DNA from: Hyphomonadaceae bacterium TMED5
Lineage (GTDB): Bacteria > Pseudomonadota > Alphaproteobacteria > Caulobacterales > Hyphomonadaceae
Length of the DNA stretch: 32,723 nucleotides
Assembly: GCA_002173095.1 (NCBI GenBank)
Contig: NHBK01000003.1
Span: 1 to 32,723 of the forward strand
Direction: 5' to 3'
Position 1 is the first letter of the stretch. The number at the start of each line of letters is the position of its first letter. Both the position numbers and the translations under genes were made by a program. Positions 1-7,355 of the stretch are shown here, one piece after another. The notes under the pieces are model-generated. The model did no database searches. It was not told where the DNA came from and saw only the letters and a list, made by a program, of their open reading frames with translations.

Positions 1-1748
1 ACGCCCTCGAACCGCTCGCCCGTTTCCAGCGCTGCATACTTCCGACCAGACTGGTTCGTCTCGCCCGCTGCCGCTCGCCGCAGCTCTTCAAGCCGCATGC
101 GACGGCGAACCTCTTCGCTGAGCCGGTCCTGCTCATCCACCAGCAAGCCCTCGCGGCGCAGAAACCCAAGCCGCAAAAGGCGCGCCTCATGCAGCCGCTT
201 TTCGCCTTCACCGATCTCTGTAGGACTGACCTGATCGAGCCAGGTCTCCGCGCGCGCTTCGATCTGCGCCTTCATGGCCATCCAGGAGCGCACCCGAACA
301 CGAATGCCGCCGCCCCGCGCCGCCTCATATTCCGCAGCCTGCTCAAGGTAGCGCTCGCCGATTTGCCAGACGCCGTCCATGCCACGCGTCACAATCCCGG
401 CGCGGCGAAGCGCTTCCAGCCTGCGCTTGTGCGCGAGCCGGTAGGCGCTCGATGCTGACGGATCAGCCTCGGCATGCAGCGCGTCGGAATAAAACCCGCC
501 GTTGCGCTCAGCGATCTGCGTAATGACCCGGTCTGAACGCGAGGGAGACCCCTGCTTGCGGGAGACCTCCACAACCGCGCCCCTGGGCGGCACAGGATCA
601 TCTCCGGCCGGCACATACCAGGGCGTGCCCTCGAAGTCCTGAAGGAGCAGGAATCTTTTGTCGGTGAGTTCATCCTCTGGTCCGTTCTGGATGACGGTCC
701 CGCGAAGAGGCGGCGCATCATCGAGGCGCTCATCGAAGAAGTGCACCTTTGTCAGATGCGGGCCATGTTCGACACCGGCCGCCAGCGCGCGGATGATGTC
801 GCCGCGCCGCCCCATGGCCGTCAGGGCGCGCTGCCAGTTCGGCTTGAGCTGCCAGACATCAGTCCCGGAGGGTGCCGCCAGATGCAGCCCTTCCAGATGC
901 GCCAGCCTCTGGCGCTGCAGGCTCCGCGTGAACCTCGCCTGAGCCCCGGAGGCCGGAGGCAGTTCAACCCGGTCATTCACCGCTAGTGATGCAAGCTCCC
1001 GGTCGAGCCCGGTGAACCGATCCATGGTCACTTCACGCTGCCGGGCTTTCGCGATCTCGACATCACGGCGCGGCCCCAGTTCCTGGGTGAGGCGTTCTTC
1101 GGCCCGCGCGCGGAGGCCCTTCATCAGATAGTCGCGCGCGATGACAAGGTCCTGTCCCATCGCGTCCTTGCCACGAATGACAATATGCGTGTGCGGATGG
1201 CCTGTATTGTGGTGATCGACGGCGACCCAGTCGAGCCGCGTGCCAAGGTCGCGTTCCATCTCGTTCATCAGCCGCCGCGTCGTCTCTTTCAGATCACCCA
1301 TCTCGCCCGCATCTTCCGGCGAGACAATGATGCGAAACTGGTGACGGTCATCCTGGCTGCGATCTGCGAAGTCCCGCCCGTCCACGCGCTCGCCTTCGCG
1401 CCCATAAAGCTCGCCGCCCCTTCCCTCGCGGTCCACCCCGTCGCGCTGGATGTAGTCAAGGTGCCTTCCATAAGCCGCCACTCCGATACCGGTTCGGGCG
1501 CGCGCAATGTGCACTTTGACGACGACCCGCCGCATCCGGAAGCGCTCAATGTGTCCGGCGCGTGACAAGGCATGGATTCCCGCTGCGCTCCCGCGTCCGA
1601 TCCGCGCCCCGGTAAAGCCGGGCCGCGTCGGCTTTCGATGAAGGCCCTTGGCCACCTTCAGAACCCGCGCGCGAAACCGCTTTGAAGACCCCGCACCGAC
1701 ATCGCGCAGCTTGCCGAGCCGGGGGGTGAAGTCCGTGTCATCGACCAT
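1..1748 (-). CDS. rlxS: Relaxase/mobilization nuclease with DUF3363 domain (C-terminus cut by window edge)
   Basis: The frame is open from ATG at 1748 to the window edge (582 codons), so the protein is partial. The relaxase nicks DNA at oriT and carries the strand into the recipient. The N-terminal 240 residues show the nuclease core: a segment containing YGRHLDYIQRDG that may hold the active tyrosine, then VDHHNTGHPHTHIVIRG, whose HPHTH (residues 184-188) is the metal-binding histidine motif of VirD2/TraI-like relaxases. The remainder matches the DUF3363 half typical of alphaproteobacterial RlxS. A GGCGGAGA ribosome site lies upstream of the start. It follows traF after a 232-bp gap that carries dyads and tandem motifs. 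The coupling protein TraG is expected just left of the window, since it is absent elsewhere. Confidence 0.9.
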   Translation of the reverse strand, partial: MVDDTDFTPRLGKLRDVGAGSSKRFRARVLKVAKGLHRKPTRPGFTGARIGRGSAAGIHALSRAGHIERFRMRRVVVKVHIARARTGIGVAAYGRHLDYIQRDGVDREGRGGELYGREGERVDGRDFADRSQDDRHQFRIIVSPEDAGEMGDLKETTRRLMNEMERDLGTRLDWVAVDHHNTGHPHTHIVIRGKDAMGQDLVIARDYLMKGLRARAEERLTQELGPRRDVEIAKARQREVTMDRFTGLDRELASLAVNDRVELPPASGAQARFTRSLQRQRLAHLEGLHLAAPSGTDVWQLKPNWQRALTAMGRRGDIIRALAAGVEHGPHLTKVHFFDERLDDAPPLRGTVIQNGPEDELTDKRFLLLQDFEGTPWYVPAGDDPVPPRGAVVEVSRKQGSPSRSDRVITQIAERNGGFYSDALHAEADPSASSAYRLAHKRRLEALRRAGIVTRGMDGVWQIGERYLEQAAEYEAARGGGIRVRVRSWMAMKAQIEARAETWLDQVSPTEIGEGEKRLHEARLLRLGFLRREGLLVDEQDRLSEEVRRRMRLEELRRAAAGETNQSGRKYAALETGERFEG

Positions 1749-1980
1749 GGCGCGTCTCCGCCCACAGGCGCCAAAAAACCTCAATGAATTCAACAAAACC
1801 CATGAAAACCGGGCGCCACACTTTCCGGCATGAGACGCCAAAAAAGAGATGTGCAGACAATGGCTTGTGCACCCCCTGGTGCATGAGCTTCAATCTTGCC
1901 CGTTCGGGTTCGCTGGCCCATCCCATGCCACCTTTCGCCGCAAATTGCCGCCATATGCCGGAATACGCCGCCATCTCTGA
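1749..1980. promoter_or_regulatory. Relaxase upstream region with four tandem 10-bp motifs and a dyad
   Basis: No convincing gene. Positions 1935-1974 form four back-to-back 10-bp units, each with GCCG at the same place (for example TTGCCGCCAT at 1945-1954 and ACGCCGCCAT at 1965-1974). A dyad TGCACC-CCCT-GGTGCA lies at 1868-1883. Two copies of an approximate CGCCAAAAAA sequence lie nearer the relaxase. The same 10-bp units occur before the HTH-traF genes and before the trb operon. Regulatory sites, oriT or both are possible; neither is proven. Confidence 0.5.
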
Positions 1981-2484
1981 TCACCGCCAAGCAAGGATCA
2001 GACGCGCCACGCCAACGAGATCATGGATTTCAACGGGTCCGAAATAGCGTCCATCGAGGGAGTCCGGGTGCGCATTCATCAGGAAGAGCTGGTCTTGCCC
2101 AAGCACCATACAGCCCTCCCAGGACGGCAAATCCCGCCCCGAAGAGTCTCGCAATCGCGCCTCTCCCCCGACTTTTCCATTGATCAGAAGCTGCGTGTCC
2201 CAACGGCAGATTTCATCGCCGGGCAGCCCTGCAATCTGCTTCAATAAAGGCCAATCCCGCCCGACAAATCCTTGGGTCTGAGCCCACTGCGCGTCATCGC
2301 TTCTGGCTGAGACGACGACCCATCGGCCAAGGGTGAATGGCTCGTCGCTCAGCCAGTACAGCCCTTGCGGCGCGCTGCCGGTCCGGTTCCAGATCAGCCG
2401 ATCCTGAGGCGTAAAAACTGCGCCGAACAGGGCGAGCCCGATGCCCAGAAGGCCAACGCCGATCACACGTTTCCGCCGTCTCAT
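1981..2484 (-). CDS. traF: TraF-like conjugative transfer signal peptidase (S26 family)
   Basis: A membrane-anchored serine protease that, in Trb-type systems, processes and cyclises the TrbC pilin. From ATG at 2484 it has 167 residues: a basic N-terminus (RRRKR), one hydrophobic segment (about residues 10-25), the SAPQGLYWL box with nucleophile Ser37, and LLKQIAGLPGD with general-base Lys82. A typical late GRYFGPV segment follows near the C-terminus. ATG 2484 is preferred because it forms a 4-bp ATGA overlap with the stop of the upstream HTH gene; an ATG at 2514 in the same frame would give 177 residues. The processing partner TrbC is present at 20527-20862. Confidence in the family is high. 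Confidence 0.9.
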   Translation of the reverse strand: MRRRKRVIGVGLLGIGLALFGAVFTPQDRLIWNRTGSAPQGLYWLSDEPFTLGRWVVVSARSDDAQWAQTQGFVGRDWPLLKQIAGLPGDEICRWDTQLLINGKVGGEARLRDSSGRDLPSWEGCMVLGQDQLFLMNAHPDSLDGRYFGPVEIHDLVGVARLILAWR

Positions 2485-2717
2485 GACCGCAGTGGCTCGC
2501 CGGTCGAGGCCCATCTCTGGCGGTTAGACCAGTCCACCAGATCAGCTCTCGTGTAGTAGACGCGCCAGCCATGCTTGCGGTAGATCGGCCCGCGTCCCTG
2601 ATAGCGGTAATGGCTGAGGGTGATGGGCGACAGGTTCAGAAATTCTGCCGCCTCGATAGCGGTCAGAAGCTCGGGCAGCTCCTCACGCTGTGGCGGTTTC
2701 CGGTTATCTTTGGCCAT
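2481..2717 (-). CDS. Small helix-turn-helix DNA-binding protein (HTH_17/excisionase-like)
   Basis: A 78-residue protein. LLTAIEAAEFLNLSPITLSHY is a MerR-fold winged-helix DNA-binding segment, followed by YRKHGWRVYYTRADLVDW, which matches the wing and the 'DLxxW' end of the HTH_17 family. Such proteins act as excisionases (recombination directionality factors) or transcription regulators in mobile elements. It is the first gene of the traF-relaxase cluster and overlaps traF by 4 bp. The start is supported by AGAAGGAGCC upstream. The promoter region holds tandem 10-bp motifs, so it is likely part of the transfer regulon. Whether it regulates transfer genes or aids excision cannot be told from sequence. 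Confidence 0.8.
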   Translation of the reverse strand: MAKDNRKPPQREELPELLTAIEAAEFLNLSPITLSHYRYQGRGPIYRKHGWRVYYTRADLVDWSNRQRWASTGEPLRS

Positions 2718-2759
2718 GATGTCAGGCTCCTTCTCGTGGCTGTAAAGTCCACGAAAAGG

Positions 2760-2804
2760 ATGCCGCCAGACGCCGCCATTTGTAGCCGCAAAAAGCGCAT
2801 GCGC
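2760..2804. promoter_or_regulatory. Tandem 10-bp motifs and palindrome upstream of HTH-traF
   Basis: Two adjacent units, ATGCCGCCAG (2760-2769) and ACGCCGCCAT (2770-2779), and a third, TAGCCGCAAA (2783-2792), offset by three bases. They precede a perfect palindrome GCGCATGCGC (2795-2804). On the minus strand a TTTACA at 2746-2741 could be the -10 box; the units then sit over the -35 position, as expected for an activator-dependent promoter. A small hairpin (2734-2739 with 2749-2754) overlaps the -10 region. The motif matches those at 1935-1974 and 19404-19463. Confidence 0.5.
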
Positions 2805-2842
2805 AATTTTTCACCTGCCTGTTTACCATTGTTTCTACACGC

Positions 2843-2874
2843 AAAAACCGCCCCGGAGCTGATCTCCGGAGCGG
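2843..2874 (-). terminator. Rho-independent terminator of the DUF736 gene
   Basis: On the minus strand an 11-bp near-perfect stem (2864-2874 with 2848-2858, one mismatch) is followed by TTTTT. It lies 24 bp after the DUF736 stop codon. Confidence 0.8.
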
Positions 2875-2897
2875 CTCGCTTGCGATGGATCTGCCCC

Positions 2898-3221
2898 CTA
2901 GTCCCGCGGGTTCCAGAGGATCACGTGGCGGCCTTTCTTGCCTTTCACAGGGGCGAGGTTCGCGTAGATCTTGCGCGGGCCGATCTGCGGGTCTGCGAGG
3001 GTGATCGAGACATATTCGCGCCCTGATGCCTTGGCTTTGCGAAGCCATCCGCCGCCGATTTCGGTCGAGGTTTCTCCGGCGAAGATGCGGTAGTCGGGCT
3101 GTCCGTCGGCGGCTTTCTCCGCGTTCTTCTCGATGCGGATGGCAGCGGTGAGGTTCATCATTGCAAGAGCGCCTTCGAAGCCGGTTTTGGTTTCGCTGAC
3201 ATATCCGAGTGCGTTGGCCAT
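2898..3221 (-). CDS. DUF736 family protein
   Basis: A 107-residue protein starting MANALGYVSE at 3221, with AAAGGAA 7 bases before the ATG. DUF736 proteins are small, common on alphaproteobacterial plasmids and ICEs, and of unproven function. Family features seen: a conserved N-terminal GxxxxxxTGFEG segment, the central PDYRIFAG, and the C-terminal VILWNPRD. A second member of the family lies at 28875-29189. A terminator follows, and a long nested inverted repeat lies upstream. The frame stays open upstream to 3449, but the extension runs through that repeat and lacks a ribosome site, so the shorter start is chosen. Confidence 0.9.
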   Translation of the reverse strand: MANALGYVSETKTGFEGALAMMNLTAAIRIEKNAEKAADGQPDYRIFAGETSTEIGGGWLRKAKASGREYVSITLADPQIGPRKIYANLAPVKGKKGRHVILWNPRD

Positions 3222-3339
3222 GGTGATAGTTCCTTTCGTTTCTGATCGTGTCCCGGAGACCCCTTGTCCCCGTCGACGCCGGACCGAAAGGACGGCGCAG
3301 GGCGGGCCTGAACCGCTCGCGGGCGAAACGCAGTGGAGC

Positions 3340-3411
3340 ACCGGCCCGGAGAAGAATTTTGATCGGCGAGGAGCCGCAAAGCGGCGGGGAAAATTCTTCG
3401 CATGGGCCGGT
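3340..3411. other. Nested inverted repeat upstream of DUF736 (possible structured RNA or replication/transfer site)
   Basis: Outer arms ACCGGCCC (3340-3347) and GGGCCGGT (3404-3411), middle arms AAGAATTTT (3352-3360) and AAAATTCTT (3390-3398), and an inner CCGC-AAA-GCGG (3374-3384). The pairs nest around one centre and are perfect. It sits in the 350-bp gap between DUF736 and merR, which otherwise holds the first copy of the 29-bp direct repeat and no gene I can support. Confidence 0.55.
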
Positions 3412-3463
3412 TTCAAGGCCCGACAGGCGTCGTCCAGGTCACACGGCATGAGACGGGAACAAG

Positions 3464-3492
3464 GGGTTCGGAGCGCATCAGGTGGAAACGGA
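3464..3492 (+). repeat. 29-bp direct repeat, left copy
   Basis: Matches 4622-4650 with one mismatch (position 3482 G versus 4640 T). The two copies bracket the mer-type cargo. Its core CGGAGCGCATCAG recurs at 7989-8001. Confidence 0.85.
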
Positions 3493-3571
3493 AGGAACTG
3501 CGCTACCTGCCAGTCGTCATTGTATCAGCGAACATCGACCGGCACGGAAACTGGCTCGGCCAATGCCATTC

Positions 3572-3967
3572 TCAGCTCCGTGAGAGCGCATCGATAAGTC
3601 CGCATTCGAGATCGCCATCGCTTTGGCAGGCCTTTGTCAGCTCCGCCAGACGCCGTTCCAGACGACGCAGATCGGCGATGCGGTTTCGCACATCCGATCG
3701 GTGACGTTCTGCAATCTCAAAAGCGTCCGCGCAGCATCCAGGTTCGGTCGCAAGGCCCATCAACGAACGCACATCATCGAGAGGAAAGCCAAGGTCGCGC
3801 GCCCGCCGGATGAAGCGCAGGCGCTGGATTGCACCACCGTCATAGAGCCGCCTACCGCCATCGCTGCGGGGAGGTTTCGGAACAAGACCGATCTTTTCAT
3901 AGTAGCGGATCGTCTCGATATGGACGCCCGTTTCCTCGCTCAATCGCCCGATTCTGAACCCGGTCAT
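3572..3967 (-). CDS. merR: MerR-family metal-responsive regulator, mercury type
   Basis: A 131-residue regulator divergent from merT. Residues 1-70 are the MerR winged helix-turn-helix (RIGRLSEETGVHIETIRYYEK) and residues 80-112 the long dimerisation helix. Metal-ligand candidates are Cys78/Cys79, Cys114 and Cys122. Their layout (one near the helix start, then C-x7-C in KACQSDGDLEC) resembles the three Hg(II) ligands of MerR, although classical MerR has eight residues between the last two. AGAGG precedes the ATG. It should bind the dyad at 3984-4000 in the merT promoter and switch it on with metal. Confidence 0.85.
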   Translation of the reverse strand: MTGFRIGRLSEETGVHIETIRYYEKIGLVPKPPRSDGGRRLYDGGAIQRLRFIRRARDLGFPLDDVRSLMGLATEPGCCADAFEIAERHRSDVRNRIADLRRLERRLAELTKACQSDGDLECGLIDALSRS

Positions 3968-3978
3968 GAAATTGCCTC

Positions 3979-4009
3979 TTGCTTCTGTAGCGGCTACAGA
4001 TTGTAGGCC
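3979..4009 (+). promoter_or_regulatory. MerR-type merT promoter and operator
   Basis: TTGCTT (3979-3984) and TAGGCC (4004-4009) are separated by 19 bp, the stretched spacing typical of MerR-controlled promoters. The spacer contains a perfect 7-bp dyad, TCTGTAG-CGG-CTACAGA (3984-4000). The predicted start of transcription falls at about the A of the merT ATG (4016), so the merT message would be leaderless. The -10 box is weak, as expected for an activated promoter. Confidence 0.65.
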
Positions 4010-4015
4010 ATAAAG

Positions 4016-4393
4016 ATGACCGCTGAAACTGACAACGATGTGACTGTGACCAAGGCGTCCCGCGCCAATGGCTGGCTGGCGGGCGGCGGCGTCCTCGGCG
4101 GCTTTTTCGCCTTCCTTGGGGCCTCGTGCTGCGTGCTGCCAATCCTGCTTGTAAACCTTGGCGTCAGCAGCGCGCTTGTCGCCAATCTTGGCTTCTTCGC
4201 CCGCTACAAGAACGCCTTCATGATCGTTGCAATGCTCCTGCTTGCAGGTGCCATTGTTTTCGCCTTGCGCGGCGGTCGGCGTCCGAAGACGCGGTTCTGG
4301 ATCAGTGTCTCGGTGGCTGTCCTGCTGCTCGTGGGCGCATGGATATTGCCGTCTTATGAAGGAGCGTTGCTGCGATGGCTGAACCTCAGATGA
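4016..4393 (+). CDS. merT: MerT-like mercuric ion transporter
   Basis: A 125-residue inner-membrane protein with three hydrophobic segments (about 20-45, 68-85 and 95-112). The vicinal pair Cys38-Cys39 in GASCCVLPI lies in the first segment and is the mark of MerT. The cytosolic loop has no second cysteine pair, unlike classical MerT. No merP or merA is nearby, so uptake here is not visibly coupled to a reductase. The only plausible start has no ribosome site and lies at the predicted transcription start. The end overlaps the next gene by 4 bp (ATGA). Confidence 0.85.
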   Translation: MTAETDNDVTVTKASRANGWLAGGGVLGGFFAFLGASCCVLPILLVNLGVSSALVANLGFFARYKNAFMIVAMLLLAGAIVFALRGGRRPKTRFWISVSVAVLLLVGAWILPSYEGALLRWLNLR

Positions 4394-4605
4394 GCGATGG
4401 CTTTGAGCCCTCTTCGACGCTGACCTGTCCCCAATGCGGACATCGGTCCAAGGACCTTATGCCCACTGACGCCTGCCAGTATTTCTATGACTGTAAGGGA
4501 TGCGGGGCGCTGCTGAAACCGCTTCCAGGAGACTGCTGCGTCTATTGTTCCTTCGGCGATGTGAAATGCCCGCCGATCCAGATGGGTGATTGCTGCGGCG
4601 GGTAA
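4390..4605 (+). CDS. GDCCVxC domain protein (cysteine-rich, mercury-associated)
   Basis: A 71-residue soluble protein from ATG at 4390, which overlaps the merT stop (ATGA); an ATG at 4375 in the same frame is possible but overlaps further. It carries CPQCGH, C-x2-C (CKGCG) and the family signature GDCCVYCSFGD, ending with GDCCGG. Eleven cysteines in 71 residues suggest thiol-metal binding. The GDCCVxC family is known from mercury-transport gene clusters, usually beside merT. It may accept Hg(II) from MerT in the cytoplasm; that role is inference. Confidence 0.85.
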   Translation: MSDGFEPSSTLTCPQCGHRSKDLMPTDACQYFYDCKGCGALLKPLPGDCCVYCSFGDVKCPPIQMGDCCGG

Positions 4606-4621
4606 TGGGCGTTCAGAGGTC

Positions 4622-4650
4622 GGGTTCGGAGCGCATCAGTTGGAAACGGA
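4622..4650 (+). repeat. 29-bp direct repeat, right copy
   Basis: Partner of 3464-3492. It begins 17 bp after the GDCCVxC stop codon. The rest of the gap to parB (4651-4771) shows no gene; one GCCGCCAT lies near 4664. Confidence 0.85.
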
Positions 4651-4771
4651 TGAACCGAAGCTGGCCGCCATTTCGGAAAGCCAAGCGAGACCCAAAGACG
4701 AGCGATTTTTTTCGGCGCGGTTCAATCAATGAACCCTCTGCCTGTGCCTAGGCAGCATCAATCAGTGCGCG

Positions 4772-4801
4772 TAAAACCGCCCGGCGACTGTCACCGGGCG
4801 G
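4772..4801 (-). terminator. Rho-independent terminator of the parB operon
   Basis: On the minus strand, CCGCCCGG (4801-4794) pairs with CCGGGCGG (4784-4777) around a 9-base loop and is followed by TTTTA. A second hairpin without a T-run (CCGCCTGACG at 4811-4820 with 4833-4842) overlaps the parB stop. Confidence 0.8.
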
Positions 4802-4834
4802 CTCCGTCATCCGCCTGACGAGGAGACTGAACCG

Positions 4835-6607
4835 TCAGGCGGCGTGTGGCCGATCGAAGGCTTGCGTCGCGGCTCCATCAATGTCTTCGCCGCGCTCGAA
4901 CAGCCCCGCGACCCGTGCCCATGCGTCTGCGGGCGGTGAACCTGCCCCCTCGACAAGGCGGGCGGGCGGCACCTGCATCCATGCGGGCCGCCAGTCGGGA
5001 TTGGGCTCGCATCCATGACCCATGATCCGGTTGCCGATGATTGCTTTCTGGACCTTTGCAGTGTCGCTGGCGCAACTCTCCGCGAGTGACTTCGAGCCGA
5101 TGTCAGCGACCATGGCATTGATCGCGCGCTTGTCGCGCAACAAGTCGAAGAAGGCTGCGTCTGGTTTCCAGTAGGCGGATAGGTCCGTCTCGCAGACATG
5201 CAGCACGGCCTCGACAACCGGCCCACCTGCTTCCAGCGTCTGCGCCATGGTGAAGGCCAGAACCTCCATGACTTTCTCGTCCGACATGGCGAGCAAGGCG
5301 GCGAAGATTTCGCAGAGCCGGTAGGCGTCGCCATTGCGCCGCGCCTCGGCCGACACGCCCCGCGCCTCAAACAGGGAAGCGATGCGGGCGCGCTTTTCCT
5401 CTATCTCGGCAGCGGCTTTTGATGCCTCAAGGCTCGCGCGCGTGTCCTCCTTGCGGCTTGTGCATTCATGGGCGCGGACTTGCCAGAGCGCGCTGCCGGT
5501 CATGGCGTGGGCCACCATCAGGCGCAGCGCGATGGCAGGCTGGCCCGCAAGGCTTGCCGTCGCTGCGCCATGACGATGCAGGAGAATGTATTCCGCCAGC
5601 GGGCCGGACATTTCGGGTTTGACGGGCGCGGCAGGCGCATCGTCCTTGCCTGTCTTTGCCGTCTCCTGTCGCCGCGCCTCGGCCTGTGAAATGAAGCCCT
5701 CATGGAAGGTCACTGTGCCGTCATGGCGTAGCTCGACATAGACCTTGCCGCCCTGGCGTTTGGTGCGCGTCTGGTGATCCCAGCGATGGAAGAAGGCCCC
5801 GCGCTCAAGGCAAATGACATCCTTCCAGCCGTCTGCAATGTAAGTCTCGACGCGGTGCGCCACAGCGGCTGACTGCGCCTTCCAGAAGGCGTCGGGATCG
5901 GCAAACACGCCATGCTCGCCGAACAGGTCGGCGGTGATCTGGCCCTCATAGTCTGCAATGTCGAACAGCGCCTTGTCGGTCGTGATGATCGCCCCGCCCG
6001 TGATCCATGCCTTACAGTTCCGGCCACGAGGCGCGCGTTCGTCCTCGCTCTCGTAAAGCCGCAACCATTCGGCCTGCTGGTCTGGCGTGGCGAGTGTCAG
6101 GGCGCGGATCGTCTCGCGGTCGATCTCGTCCTCGGCGTAGAGTTTTCGGATCGGTTCAGCGAGTGAAGCCAGCGCCAGAACGCGGCGCACCAGAAGCTCG
6201 GTGACGCCAAAGAAGCCAGCGATCTCGTCCACGCTGCGCCCCTCATCGTGCAGGCGCTTAAAGGCGGTGTACTGCTCCATTTCCGACGCTGGCAAGCGTC
6301 CGACATTCTCGATGACGGACGCGGCAATGGCGCTTGCGGCGTCTTCCTCGGTCATGATCGCGCAGGGGACTTGCGGGGTTTCACCCGTCTCCTTCTCGAT
6401 CTCCTTGAGGGCAAAATAGCGCCGCCGTCCGGCGACGACGCCATAGTGATCGCCTTCCTTGCGCACCAAGAGCGTTTGCCGGACTCCACTCTCGCGGATC
6501 GACGGCAGGATGTCGGAGACGTCCGGCTTCTTGCGGCTGTGGCGCATGTTGAGTTTGGAAATCCGAAGCTCGGACAGGGGGATAGTTTTGAGAATGGGCT
6601 GGGCCAT
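4835..6607 (-). CDS. ParB/RepB/Spo0J-family partition protein
   Basis: A 590-residue DNA-binding protein. The N-terminal ParB nuclease-like/CTP-binding fold spans about residues 1-110, with VVAGRRRYFAL (57-67) and ENVGRLPASEM (100-110) as the conserved boxes. A helix-turn-helix follows near 126-150 (DEIAGFFGVTELLVRRVLAL). The long C-terminal part is not recognised and contains an Ala/Glu-rich helix. No ParA is present, as is common for this family on plasmids and ICEs. It may stabilise the excised element or regulate genes. It is the last gene of the ardA operon, 48 bp after the preceding gene, and is followed by a terminator. Confidence 0.9.
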   Translation of the reverse strand: MAQPILKTIPLSELRISKLNMRHSRKKPDVSDILPSIRESGVRQTLLVRKEGDHYGVVAGRRRYFALKEIEKETGETPQVPCAIMTEEDAASAIAASVIENVGRLPASEMEQYTAFKRLHDEGRSVDEIAGFFGVTELLVRRVLALASLAEPIRKLYAEDEIDRETIRALTLATPDQQAEWLRLYESEDERAPRGRNCKAWITGGAIITTDKALFDIADYEGQITADLFGEHGVFADPDAFWKAQSAAVAHRVETYIADGWKDVICLERGAFFHRWDHQTRTKRQGGKVYVELRHDGTVTFHEGFISQAEARRQETAKTGKDDAPAAPVKPEMSGPLAEYILLHRHGAATASLAGQPAIALRLMVAHAMTGSALWQVRAHECTSRKEDTRASLEASKAAAEIEEKRARIASLFEARGVSAEARRNGDAYRLCEIFAALLAMSDEKVMEVLAFTMAQTLEAGGPVVEAVLHVCETDLSAYWKPDAAFFDLLRDKRAINAMVADIGSKSLAESCASDTAKVQKAIIGNRIMGHGCEPNPDWRPAWMQVPPARLVEGAGSPPADAWARVAGLFERGEDIDGAATQAFDRPHAA

Positions 6608-6655
6608 GATCTGGCTCCTTTTCGATTGAGGGGTTTGTGGATTGGGGGCGCGCCG

Positions 6656-7132
6656 TCACGCGCGCACCCCGCTGGTTTCCAGCGCCGCGCAAAGGCGGCG
6701 GGCGGCGGCGCGCCCTGCGTCCAAGGCTTCGGGCAGAAGCTCCTGCGCGACCTTGGTGAGATAGGCATTGTCGCTACCCGGATAGTTCGCTTCGATGCCC
6801 CAAAGGCTGGCGGCATGGGCGTCCAGCGTGACACCCTCCAGCGCCACGGACAGAACGATCCCGCAATAGAACCATTCATCCGTGCGCCATGCTTCCATGA
6901 CGGCTTCGGCGCGGGCCTGCGCCTCGGCGAAGCGCTGGCGATGGTTCGGACCGGGACCGATAAATCCCGGTGCGTCCTTGTAGAGTGATGGCCAGAATCC
7001 GTCCTGGCGCTCGTCGGGCGCATCGGGACAATCATCGCGCACAATCCGCGCGGTGATCTCGAAGCCTGCGACCTCGCAAGAGATGCTGTCGCCCTCGCAG
7101 ACAAAGTTCTGGAAGCGTTGCGTGAAGGTCAT
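6656..7132 (-). CDS. Conserved mobile-element protein of unknown function
   Basis: A 158-residue soluble protein. The ATG at 7132 overlaps the stop of the upstream zinc-ribbon gene (ATGA); a longer open frame to 7240 runs over that gene and is rejected. Visible features are WFYCGIVLSVALEGVTL and HAASLWGIEANYPGSDNAYL, a pattern I associate with uncharacterised proteins on alphaproteobacterial plasmids near ardA and parB genes. No catalytic motif is evident. Its place between ardA and parB suggests a role in establishment or maintenance, but no function can be assigned. Confidence 0.8.
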   Translation of the reverse strand: MTFTQRFQNFVCEGDSISCEVAGFEITARIVRDDCPDAPDERQDGFWPSLYKDAPGFIGPGPNHRQRFAEAQARAEAVMEAWRTDEWFYCGIVLSVALEGVTLDAHAASLWGIEANYPGSDNAYLTKVAQELLPEALDAGRAAARRLCAALETSGVRA

Positions 7133-7341
7133 CGTGCGCCCTCCGTGAAGAGTCCGGCAATCGCGATCCAGTGCGGGCCGTAGACGGCATGTTCGCCGCA
7201 TTCGTCGCATGGATAAGCGCTCGCATCGGGTTCGCAGCACTCGCGCGGGGCGCGGCAGGCCGAGCAGAAGCCTTCTGACCAGTCGTCAGCCTGCTGCAGT
7301 TCTTCCAAAGTGAAGCGATAGCGGGTGGTTTCGGGAGTCAT
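7129..7341 (-). CDS. Small zinc-ribbon protein
   Basis: A 70-residue protein from ATG at 7341; an in-frame TTG two codons earlier is less likely. CSACRAPRECCEP and CDECGE are cysteine knuckles suggesting one or two zinc sites. It lies 14 bp after ardA and overlaps the next gene by 4 bp, so it is in the same operon. Function unknown; small zinc proteins of this kind often accompany plasmid anti-restriction genes. Confidence 0.7.
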   Translation of the reverse strand: MTPETTRYRFTLEELQQADDWSEGFCSACRAPRECCEPDASAYPCDECGEHAVYGPHWIAIAGLFTEGAR

Positions 7342-7355
7342 GTCCAAGCCCTCCG

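Noticed and set aside
3222-3449. N-terminal extension of DUF736
   Set aside because: The family starts at MANALG; the extension encodes the inverted repeat and lacks a ribosome site.
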